Assembly: GCA_900771005.1 (NCBI GenBank)
Contig: CAAGMI010000060.1
Location: 82,001 to 146,000, forward strand
DNA from: Rikenellaceae bacterium
Lineage (GTDB): Bacteria; Bacteroidota; Bacteroidia; Bacteroidales; UBA932
DNA: 64,000 nt
Direction of reading: 5' to 3'
Part shown: positions 14,797-22,886 of the stretch, piece by piece
Position numbering within the stretch: position 1 is the stretch's first letter
How the letters are laid out: every line of letters begins with the position of its first letter
The notes under the pieces: model-generated
The model's input: only the letters and a program-made list of their open reading frames with translations
What the model was told of the DNA's origin: nothing
The model's database searches: none
Made by a program: the position numbers and the translations under genes

Positions 14797-17400
14797 ATGA
14801 AAAGAATATTATTAGCATTGACAATCGCTCTTGCAGGTCTGTTCGCAACATCCTGTGTTCAAGAGCATATTGAAGCCCAGTTCATCCCGGGCAACGTGAC
14901 CACTCAGGGCCTCGGACAGATTTCGGGATGTACTCTGGCCGAAGACGGCCTCCCTGTCACCACTTCTTATTCAGCAGTGGATTTCGGGCTTTCCGTTCCT
15001 GTTTCATATACCCTCTGGATGGATATCTCCGGCAATAATTTCGCAAATGCGAAGAAAGTTGACGCAACCATCGCAGACGGACAGATTTCCTTCGCTCAGA
15101 AGAAATTCAACAAGACTCTCCTCAATATGGGCATAGCCCCTGAAACGGAAGTATCAGTTGATTTTATGCTGGATGCATATATGCAGACTGAGAAGGGATC
15201 CAACATCGAAAAATATGTACAGCATTCAAATGTTGTTACGGCCGTATTCACCGTATATGAGGAAACCAAGGGTGATCTACCTGTAGTGGATGTTCCTGGA
15301 GATTATCAGGGATGGGCTCCATCAGACTACCCGAAGCTCTTCAACTATTCTTACGATGAAGTCATCTACCGTGGTGTTGTTGACTTCCAGTGCAAGAAGG
15401 AAGACGGTTCGGCTGCAAACGGCTTCAAGATTACCGGTGAAGGCAACTGGGACAGCGCTTCAGGAAACTGGGGTTCCGCTTCACAGGCAGAAGCTCCCGA
15501 GGCAGCAAGCGTTGAGCTCATCAACGGTGACGCCTCTCAGAACATCATCTGCTACGGTGCCAAGAGATACTATCTCTTCGAGTTCAACAAGGATGCCCTG
15601 ACTCTCACAAAACTTATGTCATTCGACAAGGTGGGTGTCATCGGCCTCAACGGAGACTGGGACAACGATGTAGTGATGACTTACAACATGTTCCGCGGAC
15701 GTTTCTGGGTTGATGTTGACCTGGCTGCCGACACAGAGTTCAAGTTCCGTCTCGACGGAGCCTGGGACAACAACTGGGGCGGTGACCTTGAGGACCTCAA
15801 GGGAGGTGCAGGCAACATTCCTATCCCTGCCGGACAGCATCGTATTTATTTCTATATGAACGATGTCACTCTCTACGGAGAAATCAATGACGAGATGTAC
15901 GGCAAGGATGAGCCTACAGTTGATCCTACACCTGTACCGGTTCCTACTTTCGAAGGCTGGTCTGTCATTGGTACTGTGAACGGCGGTACAGAATGGGATA
16001 CTGACTATGATATGGAAGAAATCGAAAGCGGTGTATTCTATATCAACGGAGTGACCCTTACCGCTGATTCCGAATTCAAGATCCGCAAGGATCACGACTG
16101 GACCACATCTTATGGTACAGCCGCCGGCGCGTCCGTAGCTATCGATGTAGCATTCGCCGCCACCACCGACAACGGCGGCAACATCAAGCTCGGCAGCGAA
16201 GCCAAGGTTGACATCACTCTCAATACCAATGAGAACACGATTCTTCTCGCTTCACACAAGGCACTTTATTCTCTCATCGGCAATATTGGAGGTACATCCT
16301 GGAACAAGGACTTCAATATGACCGAGTCCGAAGGCAAGTGGCATATCAGTGAAGTTCAGATCGACGGTGAGTTCAAGGTCCGCTACGATGCTAGTTGGGA
16401 TGATGCCAACTGCTACGGTGTTGCAGACGGTCAGGAATATGGCGTCGGTACGGAATTCGTTCTTTGCCAGCCGGGATCAAACATCAATTTTGCTGCAGGC
16501 AAGTACAATGTTACGTTCGACCCTACCGCCAAGACTCTTCTTGTAGAGAATGCAGCCAAGAGCTGGGGAGTCATCGGTGACTTCAACAGCTGGGGCGGAG
16601 ATGTCAAGATGAGTGAAATCGCACCTGGAATCTGGGTAAGCGACGAGGCTATCACCAACGAGGAAGGCAAGGGATTCAAGGTCCGCTTCAATTCCGATTG
16701 GGGAGTTAACCGCGGAGGTACCCCTACCGTTCAGGGAGAGTTCACCGAAGCAGCTCAGGATGGCTCAAACATCGGGGTAGCCGGAACATTCAAGGTGGTC
16801 TACAATGCAAACAACGAGACTATCGGAACTCTCGGATTCGGTGTGACTGGATCAATCGCATCCTATGGCATCAACTGGGACAAGGACGTTCCTATGAACC
16901 TGGCAGCCGACGGCAAATACTACAGTCTCCCTATCGCCCTGACCGATACGGACGAACTCAAGATCCGCTGGGGTGCAGACTGGGCAGTCAACAGGGGAGG
17001 TACCTGCGTTGAAGCCGAGACTGAATTTAAAGCAGTGGATGGAGGTGACAACATCAAGGCTCCTGCAGCCGGAACATATGTCGTTGTATATGATCCTACA
17101 GCAGAAACTCTCTCACTCTCTCACAAGTACTGGGGGCTCATCGGAGGATTCAATGATTGGGGCGCAGACAAATACCTGTTCGCACTCGGTTCAGGTAAAT
17201 GGGCTGCATACAACCAGACCATTGCCGGTGAGTGGAAGTGCCGTAAGAACAGCGACTGGGCTGTCAACTTCGGCGGAACCTTCGTTGAATTGGGTACCGC
17301 ATTCGGAGTCACTCAGGACGGTCCGAACATCGTCTGTGAGGAAGAGGGCATCGACATTGTCCTTGACACGGAAGCTGCTACGATTACTATAAGCAAATAA
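14797..17400 (+). CDS. SusE/SusF-like surface glycan-binding lipoprotein with about seven repeated modules
   Basis: About 867 residues from ATG at 14797 (an ATG two codons earlier is possible); lipoprotein signal ending LFATSC. An N-terminal SusE-type Ig-like domain (about 25-160) is followed by about seven starch-binding-like modules of roughly 90-115 residues beginning near 163, 279, 388, 491, 590, 681 and 779. The last six share the pattern G-[VL]-[IT]-G-x-[ILFV]-N/x..W...M....G.[WFY]....EFK.R.D..W..N.GG. B. thetaiotaomicron SusE and SusF have two and three such modules, so this protein is unusually long. It should bind alpha-glucan at the cell surface beside SusCD. A strong terminator follows directly (17414). 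Confidence 0.88.
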   Translation: MKRILLALTIALAGLFATSCVQEHIEAQFIPGNVTTQGLGQISGCTLAEDGLPVTTSYSAVDFGLSVPVSYTLWMDISGNNFANAKKVDATIADGQISFAQKKFNKTLLNMGIAPETEVSVDFMLDAYMQTEKGSNIEKYVQHSNVVTAVFTVYEETKGDLPVVDVPGDYQGWAPSDYPKLFNYSYDEVIYRGVVDFQCKKEDGSAANGFKITGEGNWDSASGNWGSASQAEAPEAASVELINGDASQNIICYGAKRYYLFEFNKDALTLTKLMSFDKVGVIGLNGDWDNDVVMTYNMFRGRFWVDVDLAADTEFKFRLDGAWDNNWGGDLEDLKGGAGNIPIPAGQHRIYFYMNDVTLYGEINDEMYGKDEPTVDPTPVPVPTFEGWSVIGTVNGGTEWDTDYDMEEIESGVFYINGVTLTADSEFKIRKDHDWTTSYGTAAGASVAIDVAFAATTDNGGNIKLGSEAKVDITLNTNENTILLASHKALYSLIGNIGGTSWNKDFNMTESEGKWHISEVQIDGEFKVRYDASWDDANCYGVADGQEYGVGTEFVLCQPGSNINFAAGKYNVTFDPTAKTLLVENAAKSWGVIGDFNSWGGDVKMSEIAPGIWVSDEAITNEEGKGFKVRFNSDWGVNRGGTPTVQGEFTEAAQDGSNIGVAGTFKVVYNANNETIGTLGFGVTGSIASYGINWDKDVPMNLAADGKYYSLPIALTDTDELKIRWGADWAVNRGGTCVEAETEFKAVDGGDNIKAPAAGTYVVVYDPTAETLSLSHKYWGLIGGFNDWGADKYLFALGSGKWAAYNQTIAGEWKCRKNSDWAVNFGGTFVELGTAFGVTQDGPNIVCEEEGIDIVLDTEAATITISK

Positions 17401-17413
17401 TGTTGTTTCGACG

Positions 17414-17447
17414 GATGCACCGGGCGATACCGGTGCATCTGTTTTTT
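17414..17447 (+). terminator. Intrinsic terminator between the SusE/F-like gene and GH13
   Basis: Perfect 10-base stem GATGCACCGG / CCGGTGCATC with a 6-base loop, then T-rich TGTTTTTTATTT. It begins 13 bases after the stop of the SusE/F-like gene and precedes the GH13 start at 17454. It probably lets only part of the transcripts continue into the enzyme genes, giving more binding/transport protein than enzyme. Confidence 0.85.
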
Positions 17448-17453
17448 ATTTAT

Positions 17454-19385
17454 ATGAAGAAATTTTTACCGTTGGCTGTCCTATGTTTCCTTCTTTTTTC
17501 GTGCGGAGGGAACATTGACCCGGATCCTGAGCCCAAACCAAGGCCCACCCCTGTCATCACGGGCGGGGAAAGCGACATCTCATATCAATTGCTTGTCTAT
17601 TCCTTCTGCGATTCGGACGGGGACGGTATCGGGGATTTCAACGGTATCTCTTCTAAACTTGACTATCTGAAAGGCCTCGGTGTACGGGCTATCTGGCTGA
17701 GTCCGATACACCCTGCAACGTCCTATCACGGATATGATGTGGAGGACTACAATGCAATCAACAGGAAGTACGGCACTGAAGCCGATTTCCAGTCCCTGCT
17801 CAATGCAGCACACTCCAAGGATATGAAGATCTACCTTGATTTCGTGCTCAACCATACATCCAGGGCACACCCGTGGTTCATCGAAGGGAAGATGAACCCG
17901 AACAGCAAATACCGGGATTATTATCATTTCTCACAGACCCAGAAATCGGGTTACTCATCTACAGTATCCGGCACCGACCCGGGTAGAATCAATGTCAGGT
18001 TCACCCTCAAGTGCTCCTCCGACGGCACGCCTCAAACCCTCAGGGCCGACAGGGTCGAAACTTCTGCCAACGACGGCACACCGGGTTCCGGAAAATATCT
18101 CTGGTACGGTTCCGTCACCGAAAGTACGATGCCGGAGTTCTATTCCAACGGCAACAATACATACACGCTCTCGATTGAGGATTTCGAGAGTTCCTGGGGC
18201 ATCCTCGTACGTACCAGCAAGACAGAATGGGGCACAAGGAAGTTCGGTGCCGTAAACGACTCCGACAGGACCCTCGTCTGGGGTGTCCCTCTCAATTTGA
18301 AATCAAATTCCGACAACGACATACTGATGCCTTGGATGAAACCCATCTGGTATCAGTCCGTTTTCGGCGAATATATGCCGGACCTCAACTACGGTCCATC
18401 CTCCAACTGCGAGAATTCCGATGCCTTCAAAGAGGTCTGCGCCGCAGCTGACAAGTGGATAAATATGGGTGTCGACGGCTTCCGTCTGGATGCCGTCAAG
18501 CACATCTACGACAGCGAGACCTCGGATGAGAATCCTACCTTCCTCAAGAAATTCTACGACCACTGCAATGCCACGTACAAGGCTGCAGGCCATTCCGGTG
18601 ACATATATATGGTGGGCGAACAATGGAACGAGCCGGAACTCGTCACACCTTACTACAAAGGCCTCAACGCATTCTTCGAATTCGCCTTCTGGTGGCGACT
18701 TACGGAAGCCATCAATGCCGGCAGAGGTTCAGGCTTCGCCGCCACCATCGACGGTTATCATCAGAAATACACGGCCGTTCGTTCAGACGCCATAGCCGCA
18801 ACCAAGCTCACCAATCACGACGAAGACCGCGCCGCCTCCACCATCGGCCGCAACCAGAGCAAACTCAAGCTCGCGGCGGCAGTGCTGCTGACTGCCGGCG
18901 GAGAACCTTATATCTACCAGGGCGAGGAACTCGGATATTGGGGCACCAAGGCCAACGGCGACGAATACGTCCGCACGCCTATGATGTGGACCTCCGATAT
19001 CTCCAGCGCCGCCTGCGGTGATTTGGGCGGCAGGGTGGACAAATCGATGCTGACGGCCTCCATTTCCGTCGAATCCCAGACGACGGACGAGTCATCTCTG
19101 TTGAACGTTTATCGGAGATTCGGCATTCTGCGCGATTCCTATTCCGCCCTCGCAAAGGGAAGCTTCAAGGAGAAAAACGGAATCGGCAAGACCGCTGTCG
19201 GAGCCTGGTATCGTGAATACGACGGTCAGAAGATATTGGTTATCCATAATTTCAGCGCCGCAACCATAACTTTTGAAATCTCCGGAGACGACCTGGCGAC
19301 TATGATAGGTTCCAATGGCACCGTCACTGTAAACGGTTCCAGCCTCACCCTCGGCGGCTATTCTTCAGCACTGTTCCTCCAATAA
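17454..19385 (+). CDS. SusG-like GH13 alpha-amylase lipoprotein
   Basis: 643 residues from ATG at 17454; earlier in-frame codons run through the terminator hairpin and are unlikely starts. Lipoprotein signal ending LLFSC, then a Pro-rich linker (PDPEPKPRPTP). GH13 regions: DFVLNHTS (129-136), DGFRLDAVKH with nucleophile Asp346, YMVGEQWNEP with acid/base Glu389, KLTNHDED with Asp456. About 130 residues (165-295) rich in beta-type sequence are inserted between regions I and II, the place where SusG carries CBM58. It is probably a surface endo-amylase that cuts starch into importable oligosaccharides. Followed by GH53 after 4 bases. Confidence 0.92.
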   Translation: MKKFLPLAVLCFLLFSCGGNIDPDPEPKPRPTPVITGGESDISYQLLVYSFCDSDGDGIGDFNGISSKLDYLKGLGVRAIWLSPIHPATSYHGYDVEDYNAINRKYGTEADFQSLLNAAHSKDMKIYLDFVLNHTSRAHPWFIEGKMNPNSKYRDYYHFSQTQKSGYSSTVSGTDPGRINVRFTLKCSSDGTPQTLRADRVETSANDGTPGSGKYLWYGSVTESTMPEFYSNGNNTYTLSIEDFESSWGILVRTSKTEWGTRKFGAVNDSDRTLVWGVPLNLKSNSDNDILMPWMKPIWYQSVFGEYMPDLNYGPSSNCENSDAFKEVCAAADKWINMGVDGFRLDAVKHIYDSETSDENPTFLKKFYDHCNATYKAAGHSGDIYMVGEQWNEPELVTPYYKGLNAFFEFAFWWRLTEAINAGRGSGFAATIDGYHQKYTAVRSDAIAATKLTNHDEDRAASTIGRNQSKLKLAAAVLLTAGGEPYIYQGEELGYWGTKANGDEYVRTPMMWTSDISSAACGDLGGRVDKSMLTASISVESQTTDESSLLNVYRRFGILRDSYSALAKGSFKEKNGIGKTAVGAWYREYDGQKILVIHNFSAATITFEISGDDLATMIGSNGTVTVNGSSLTLGGYSSALFLQ

Positions 19386-19389
19386 GTAT

Positions 19390-20448
19390 ATGTCCAGGAT
19401 ATTCATTTTCTCAGCCATACTGCTCACGCTCTCAGCCTGCCAGCTGGGAAACAATCCGGAAACCCGGACTGAGCCTGCAGTTGATCCATCTCCTGAACAA
19501 TTCTTCGCAAAAGGCGCGGATATAAGTTGGGTTACAGAAATGGAATCCAAAGGTTACTCGTTCCGCAACCGGGAAGGCAAGGAGATGGAATGCACAACCC
19601 TTATGAAGGAGCTCGGGATTAATACCGTCCGCCTGAGAGTCTGGGTCAATCCTCAAGAGGGATGGTGTGCAAAGGAGGACGTTCTCCTCAAGGCAAAAAG
19701 GGCGCAGGACCTCGGGATGCACATAATGATAGATTTCCATTATAGCGACTGGTGGGCCGATCCGGGAAAGCAGAACGTGCCTGAAGCCTGGAAAGGATTT
19801 GACACTGAGAGGATGGCGCTGGCGGTGAAAACCCATACGTCGGAGGTCCTGCAATATCTCAAAGATGCCGGAATAGATGTCACTTGGGTGCAGGTCGGCA
19901 ACGAAGTGGAGAACGGAATGCTATGGGAAAGCGGAAGGGTGTCCGGTCAGAAGGCCGAAACCTTCATCAAATATTTCAACGCCGGCGCACGTGCCGTGAA
20001 GGAAATTTATGATAACGCTTATGTAATACTGCATACAAGCAATTCCTGGAATGCCGGGACGTTGACTTGGTTCTACGACCTTATGCGGACCGGATGTGCA
20101 GATTATGACATCATCGGACTGTCTCTCTACCCTTCATATTGGGAAAACGGAGCCTATCCTGACTGGAAAGCCAAGACGGAAAAGGCCGTTAATAATTTCA
20201 AGATGCTTCACGAAAGATATTCGAAACCTGTGATGCTTGTGGAATTCGGTATGCCGAACGCTTTGCCGGAGGCATCCAGGGATTGTCTCGAATACATTCT
20301 TGACAACACCGTAGGCTACGAATGGTTCAAAGGAGTGATACTTTGGGAACCTGAAGCCGAGAAATCCCGTTTCAACTATGAGTACGGAGCATTTTCCAAC
20401 GGGATGCCGACCGTAGCACTGGACCCTTTCAAAACCCATCAGATATGA
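19390..20448 (+). CDS. GH53 endo-beta-1,4-galactanase lipoprotein
   Basis: 352 residues, lipoprotein signal ending LTLSAC (Cys17). The GH53 fold is clear: GADISWVTEMESKGY, INTVRLRVWVNPQEGW, IMIDFHYSDWWADPGKQ, WVQVGNEVENGMLW with acid/base Glu172, and VMLVEFGMPN with nucleophile Glu285. GH53 enzymes cut beta-1,4-galactan side chains of pectin (arabinogalactan I). It is embedded between starch enzymes, 4 bases after GH13 and overlapping GH2 by 4 bases, so it is in the same operon. The nucleophile context (EFGM) differs from the more common ETGY/ETSY-like form. Confidence 0.92.
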   Translation: MSRIFIFSAILLTLSACQLGNNPETRTEPAVDPSPEQFFAKGADISWVTEMESKGYSFRNREGKEMECTTLMKELGINTVRLRVWVNPQEGWCAKEDVLLKAKRAQDLGMHIMIDFHYSDWWADPGKQNVPEAWKGFDTERMALAVKTHTSEVLQYLKDAGIDVTWVQVGNEVENGMLWESGRVSGQKAETFIKYFNAGARAVKEIYDNAYVILHTSNSWNAGTLTWFYDLMRTGCADYDIIGLSLYPSYWENGAYPDWKAKTEKAVNNFKMLHERYSKPVMLVEFGMPNALPEASRDCLEYILDNTVGYEWFKGVILWEPEAEKSRFNYEYGAFSNGMPTVALDPFKTHQI

Positions 20449-22886
20449 AACTGCTGCTTTTCTATGCCCTTGTTTCCATCCTGCTTCCGAACTGGCAGTT
20501 CAGAAAAGATCACGACTATTCGAAAAAAGACGGATGGACGGAAGTCCGCGTTCCACATGACTGGGCAATCTGCGGACCTTTCGACAGATCCATTGACCTC
20601 CAGGTCACGGCAATAACGCAGAACGGGGAAACCGAAGCCGTGGAGCACACGGCACGCAGCGGAGGACTTCCGTGGATCGGAAAGGGCTGCTATCGTACCA
20701 CAGTCAACATACCGGACACGACGGGGAGGAGCCTCAGCCTGTATTTTGACGGAGCTATGAGCAATGCCAAAGTCCTGGTAAACGGACTGGAGGCAGGGGA
20801 ATGGCCGTACGGATACAATGCCTTCCATTTCGACATCAGCCGATTTGTCAGAGAAGGGGACAATGAGATAATCGTTCTCCTTGAAAACCTCGAAAGCTCC
20901 TCAAGATGGTATCCCGGCGCGGGACTGTACAGGGAAGTCCGTCTCATAGACAGTCCTGCCGTTCACGTTCCCGTATGGGGAACCAGAATCACGACTCCTC
21001 ACGTGAGCAGCGGGAAGGCAACCATAACTGTCAGCACCGAGATTGAGGGGCTGGAAAACGGAAGCGTGGTGACTCTGGAGACAGTAATTCTGGACGGTGA
21101 AGGGAAAGAAGTTGCCAGAAGCACCGACACACGCAAGCTTTATCTCCCTGATCCGGTAACCCAACATATTACAGTGGATAATCCTTCCCTTTGGAGTCCG
21201 GAATCTCCAGCCCTCTATACAGCCGTCACCAAGATAATGGATGGCGCTTCCATCGAAACGGAGTGGGAGGTGGCAAAGTGGCGCAACCGGGTCTCCGTAA
21301 CCCAGGGGAACAGGGTTCTGGACAGCGTGGTTACAAGATTCGGAATCAGAAGTCTGGAATATCGTCCTTTGGAAGGATTCTTCCTCAACGGGGAACACAC
21401 TATGTTCAGGGGTGTATGCAACCACCACGACCTGGGCGCATTGGGAACAGCCGTAAACCGTTCGGCCATACGCCACCGACTGGCCCTTCTCAAGGATATG
21501 GGATGCAATGCCATCCGTACATCACACAATATGCCGTCACAGACCCTCGTGGAACTTTGCGACGAGATGGGTTTTATGCTGATGGTGGAGCCTTTCGACG
21601 AATGGGACGAGGCGAAATGCGAAAACGGATATCACCGTTTGTTCGACCAGTGGGCGGAAAAAGACCTGGTCAATATGATAAGACATTTTCGGAACAATCC
21701 TTCAGTCGTGATGTGGAGCATCGGCAATGAAGTCCCTTCCCAGTGGTCGGATCACGGAGTGGAGGTCTGCCGGTCCCTACAGGAAATCTGCCATAGGGAA
21801 GATCCTACGCGCCCTGTGACGAGCGGTATGGACCAACCTGACGGTGGCATCGCATACGGTATGAGTTCTGTTCTTGACATCCCGGGGTTCAATTACAAGG
21901 TTGACAGATACGCTCAGTTGTTCCCTCTCCTTCCGCAAGGATTCATACTGGGCACAGAAACGGCATCTACCGTATCATCACGCGGCATATATCATTTCCC
22001 TGTCAGAAAAGCAATGAGCGAGTGTTCTGAGGACCACCAATGCAGTTCCTATGATCTCGACTACTGTACCTGGAGCAATATCCCTGACGAGGATTTTGCT
22101 GCGGACATCGACTACCCGTGGCTGTTGGGGCAGTTCGTATGGACCGGCTTCGACTATCTCGGCGAGCCTACGCCTTACGATACGGATGCCTGGCCGAATC
22201 ACTCCTCGATGTTCGGCATACTGGACCTTGCAACACTCCCAAAGGACAGATACTTCCTTTACCGCAGTATGTGGAATGAGTCAGAACAGACCCTGCACAT
22301 CCTCCCTCACTGGACCTGGCCGGGACGGGAAGGCGAAATCACGCCTGTTTACGTCTACACTTCGTATCCTTCTGCCGAGCTGTTCGTGAACGGTGAAAGC
22401 CGCGGGCGCAGGAGTCTCAATGCTGAATCTTCCACCGAACGTTTCCGGCTCGTATGGGATGACGTGGTCTATCAAAGCGGAGAATTGAAGGTCATCGCTT
22501 ATGACAAGGACGGGAACAAGGCAGAGGAAAGGACAGTACACACCGCCGGAGCCCCGAAATATCTGCGGATATCTGCCGATAGGACGTGTCTTGAAGGTAT
22601 CGACGACCTTGTCTATCTGACTGTCACCGTTGTTGACAGGGACGGTAATCCCGTACCGGATGCCGACAATCTCATCAACATCAAGGTCAGCGGGTCAGGC
22701 AGTTTCAAGGCTGTCGCAAACGGAGATCCTACCTGTCTTGAAAGTTTCCAAGAGCCTCGTATGCACCTTTTCAGCGGATCCTTGTGCTTTATCGTAGAAG
22801 GAGGCGCGACCGACGGCTCCGTCAACATAGAAGTGTCCTCCAAGGGACTCGTAAAAGCAAAAATCATTATTCCCAACAAGATATGA
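20445..22886 (+). CDS. GH2 glycoside hydrolase, probable beta-galactosidase
   Basis: 813 residues. Weak N-terminal signal (MKLLLFYALVSILLP). Sugar-binding jelly roll (about 20-165, with GCYRTTVNIP and SSRWYPGAGLYREV), Ig-like domain (about 170-285), TIM barrel with VMWSIGNEVPSQW (acid/base Glu429) and ILGTETAST (nucleophile Glu505), then DUF4982-like and Ig-like C-terminal domains (VYTSYPSAELFVNGES; YLRISADRTCLEG). The family removes terminal sugars, most often galactose. Next to GH53 it would finish galactan oligosaccharides in the periplasm. ATGA overlaps at both ends (20445-20448 and 22883-22886) show tight translational coupling. Confidence 0.9.
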   Translation: MKLLLFYALVSILLPNWQFRKDHDYSKKDGWTEVRVPHDWAICGPFDRSIDLQVTAITQNGETEAVEHTARSGGLPWIGKGCYRTTVNIPDTTGRSLSLYFDGAMSNAKVLVNGLEAGEWPYGYNAFHFDISRFVREGDNEIIVLLENLESSSRWYPGAGLYREVRLIDSPAVHVPVWGTRITTPHVSSGKATITVSTEIEGLENGSVVTLETVILDGEGKEVARSTDTRKLYLPDPVTQHITVDNPSLWSPESPALYTAVTKIMDGASIETEWEVAKWRNRVSVTQGNRVLDSVVTRFGIRSLEYRPLEGFFLNGEHTMFRGVCNHHDLGALGTAVNRSAIRHRLALLKDMGCNAIRTSHNMPSQTLVELCDEMGFMLMVEPFDEWDEAKCENGYHRLFDQWAEKDLVNMIRHFRNNPSVVMWSIGNEVPSQWSDHGVEVCRSLQEICHREDPTRPVTSGMDQPDGGIAYGMSSVLDIPGFNYKVDRYAQLFPLLPQGFILGTETASTVSSRGIYHFPVRKAMSECSEDHQCSSYDLDYCTWSNIPDEDFAADIDYPWLLGQFVWTGFDYLGEPTPYDTDAWPNHSSMFGILDLATLPKDRYFLYRSMWNESEQTLHILPHWTWPGREGEITPVYVYTSYPSAELFVNGESRGRRSLNAESSTERFRLVWDDVVYQSGELKVIAYDKDGNKAEERTVHTAGAPKYLRISADRTCLEGIDDLVYLTVTVVDRDGNPVPDADNLINIKVSGSGSFKAVANGDPTCLESFQEPRMHLFSGSLCFIVEGGATDGSVNIEVSSKGLVKAKIIIPNKI

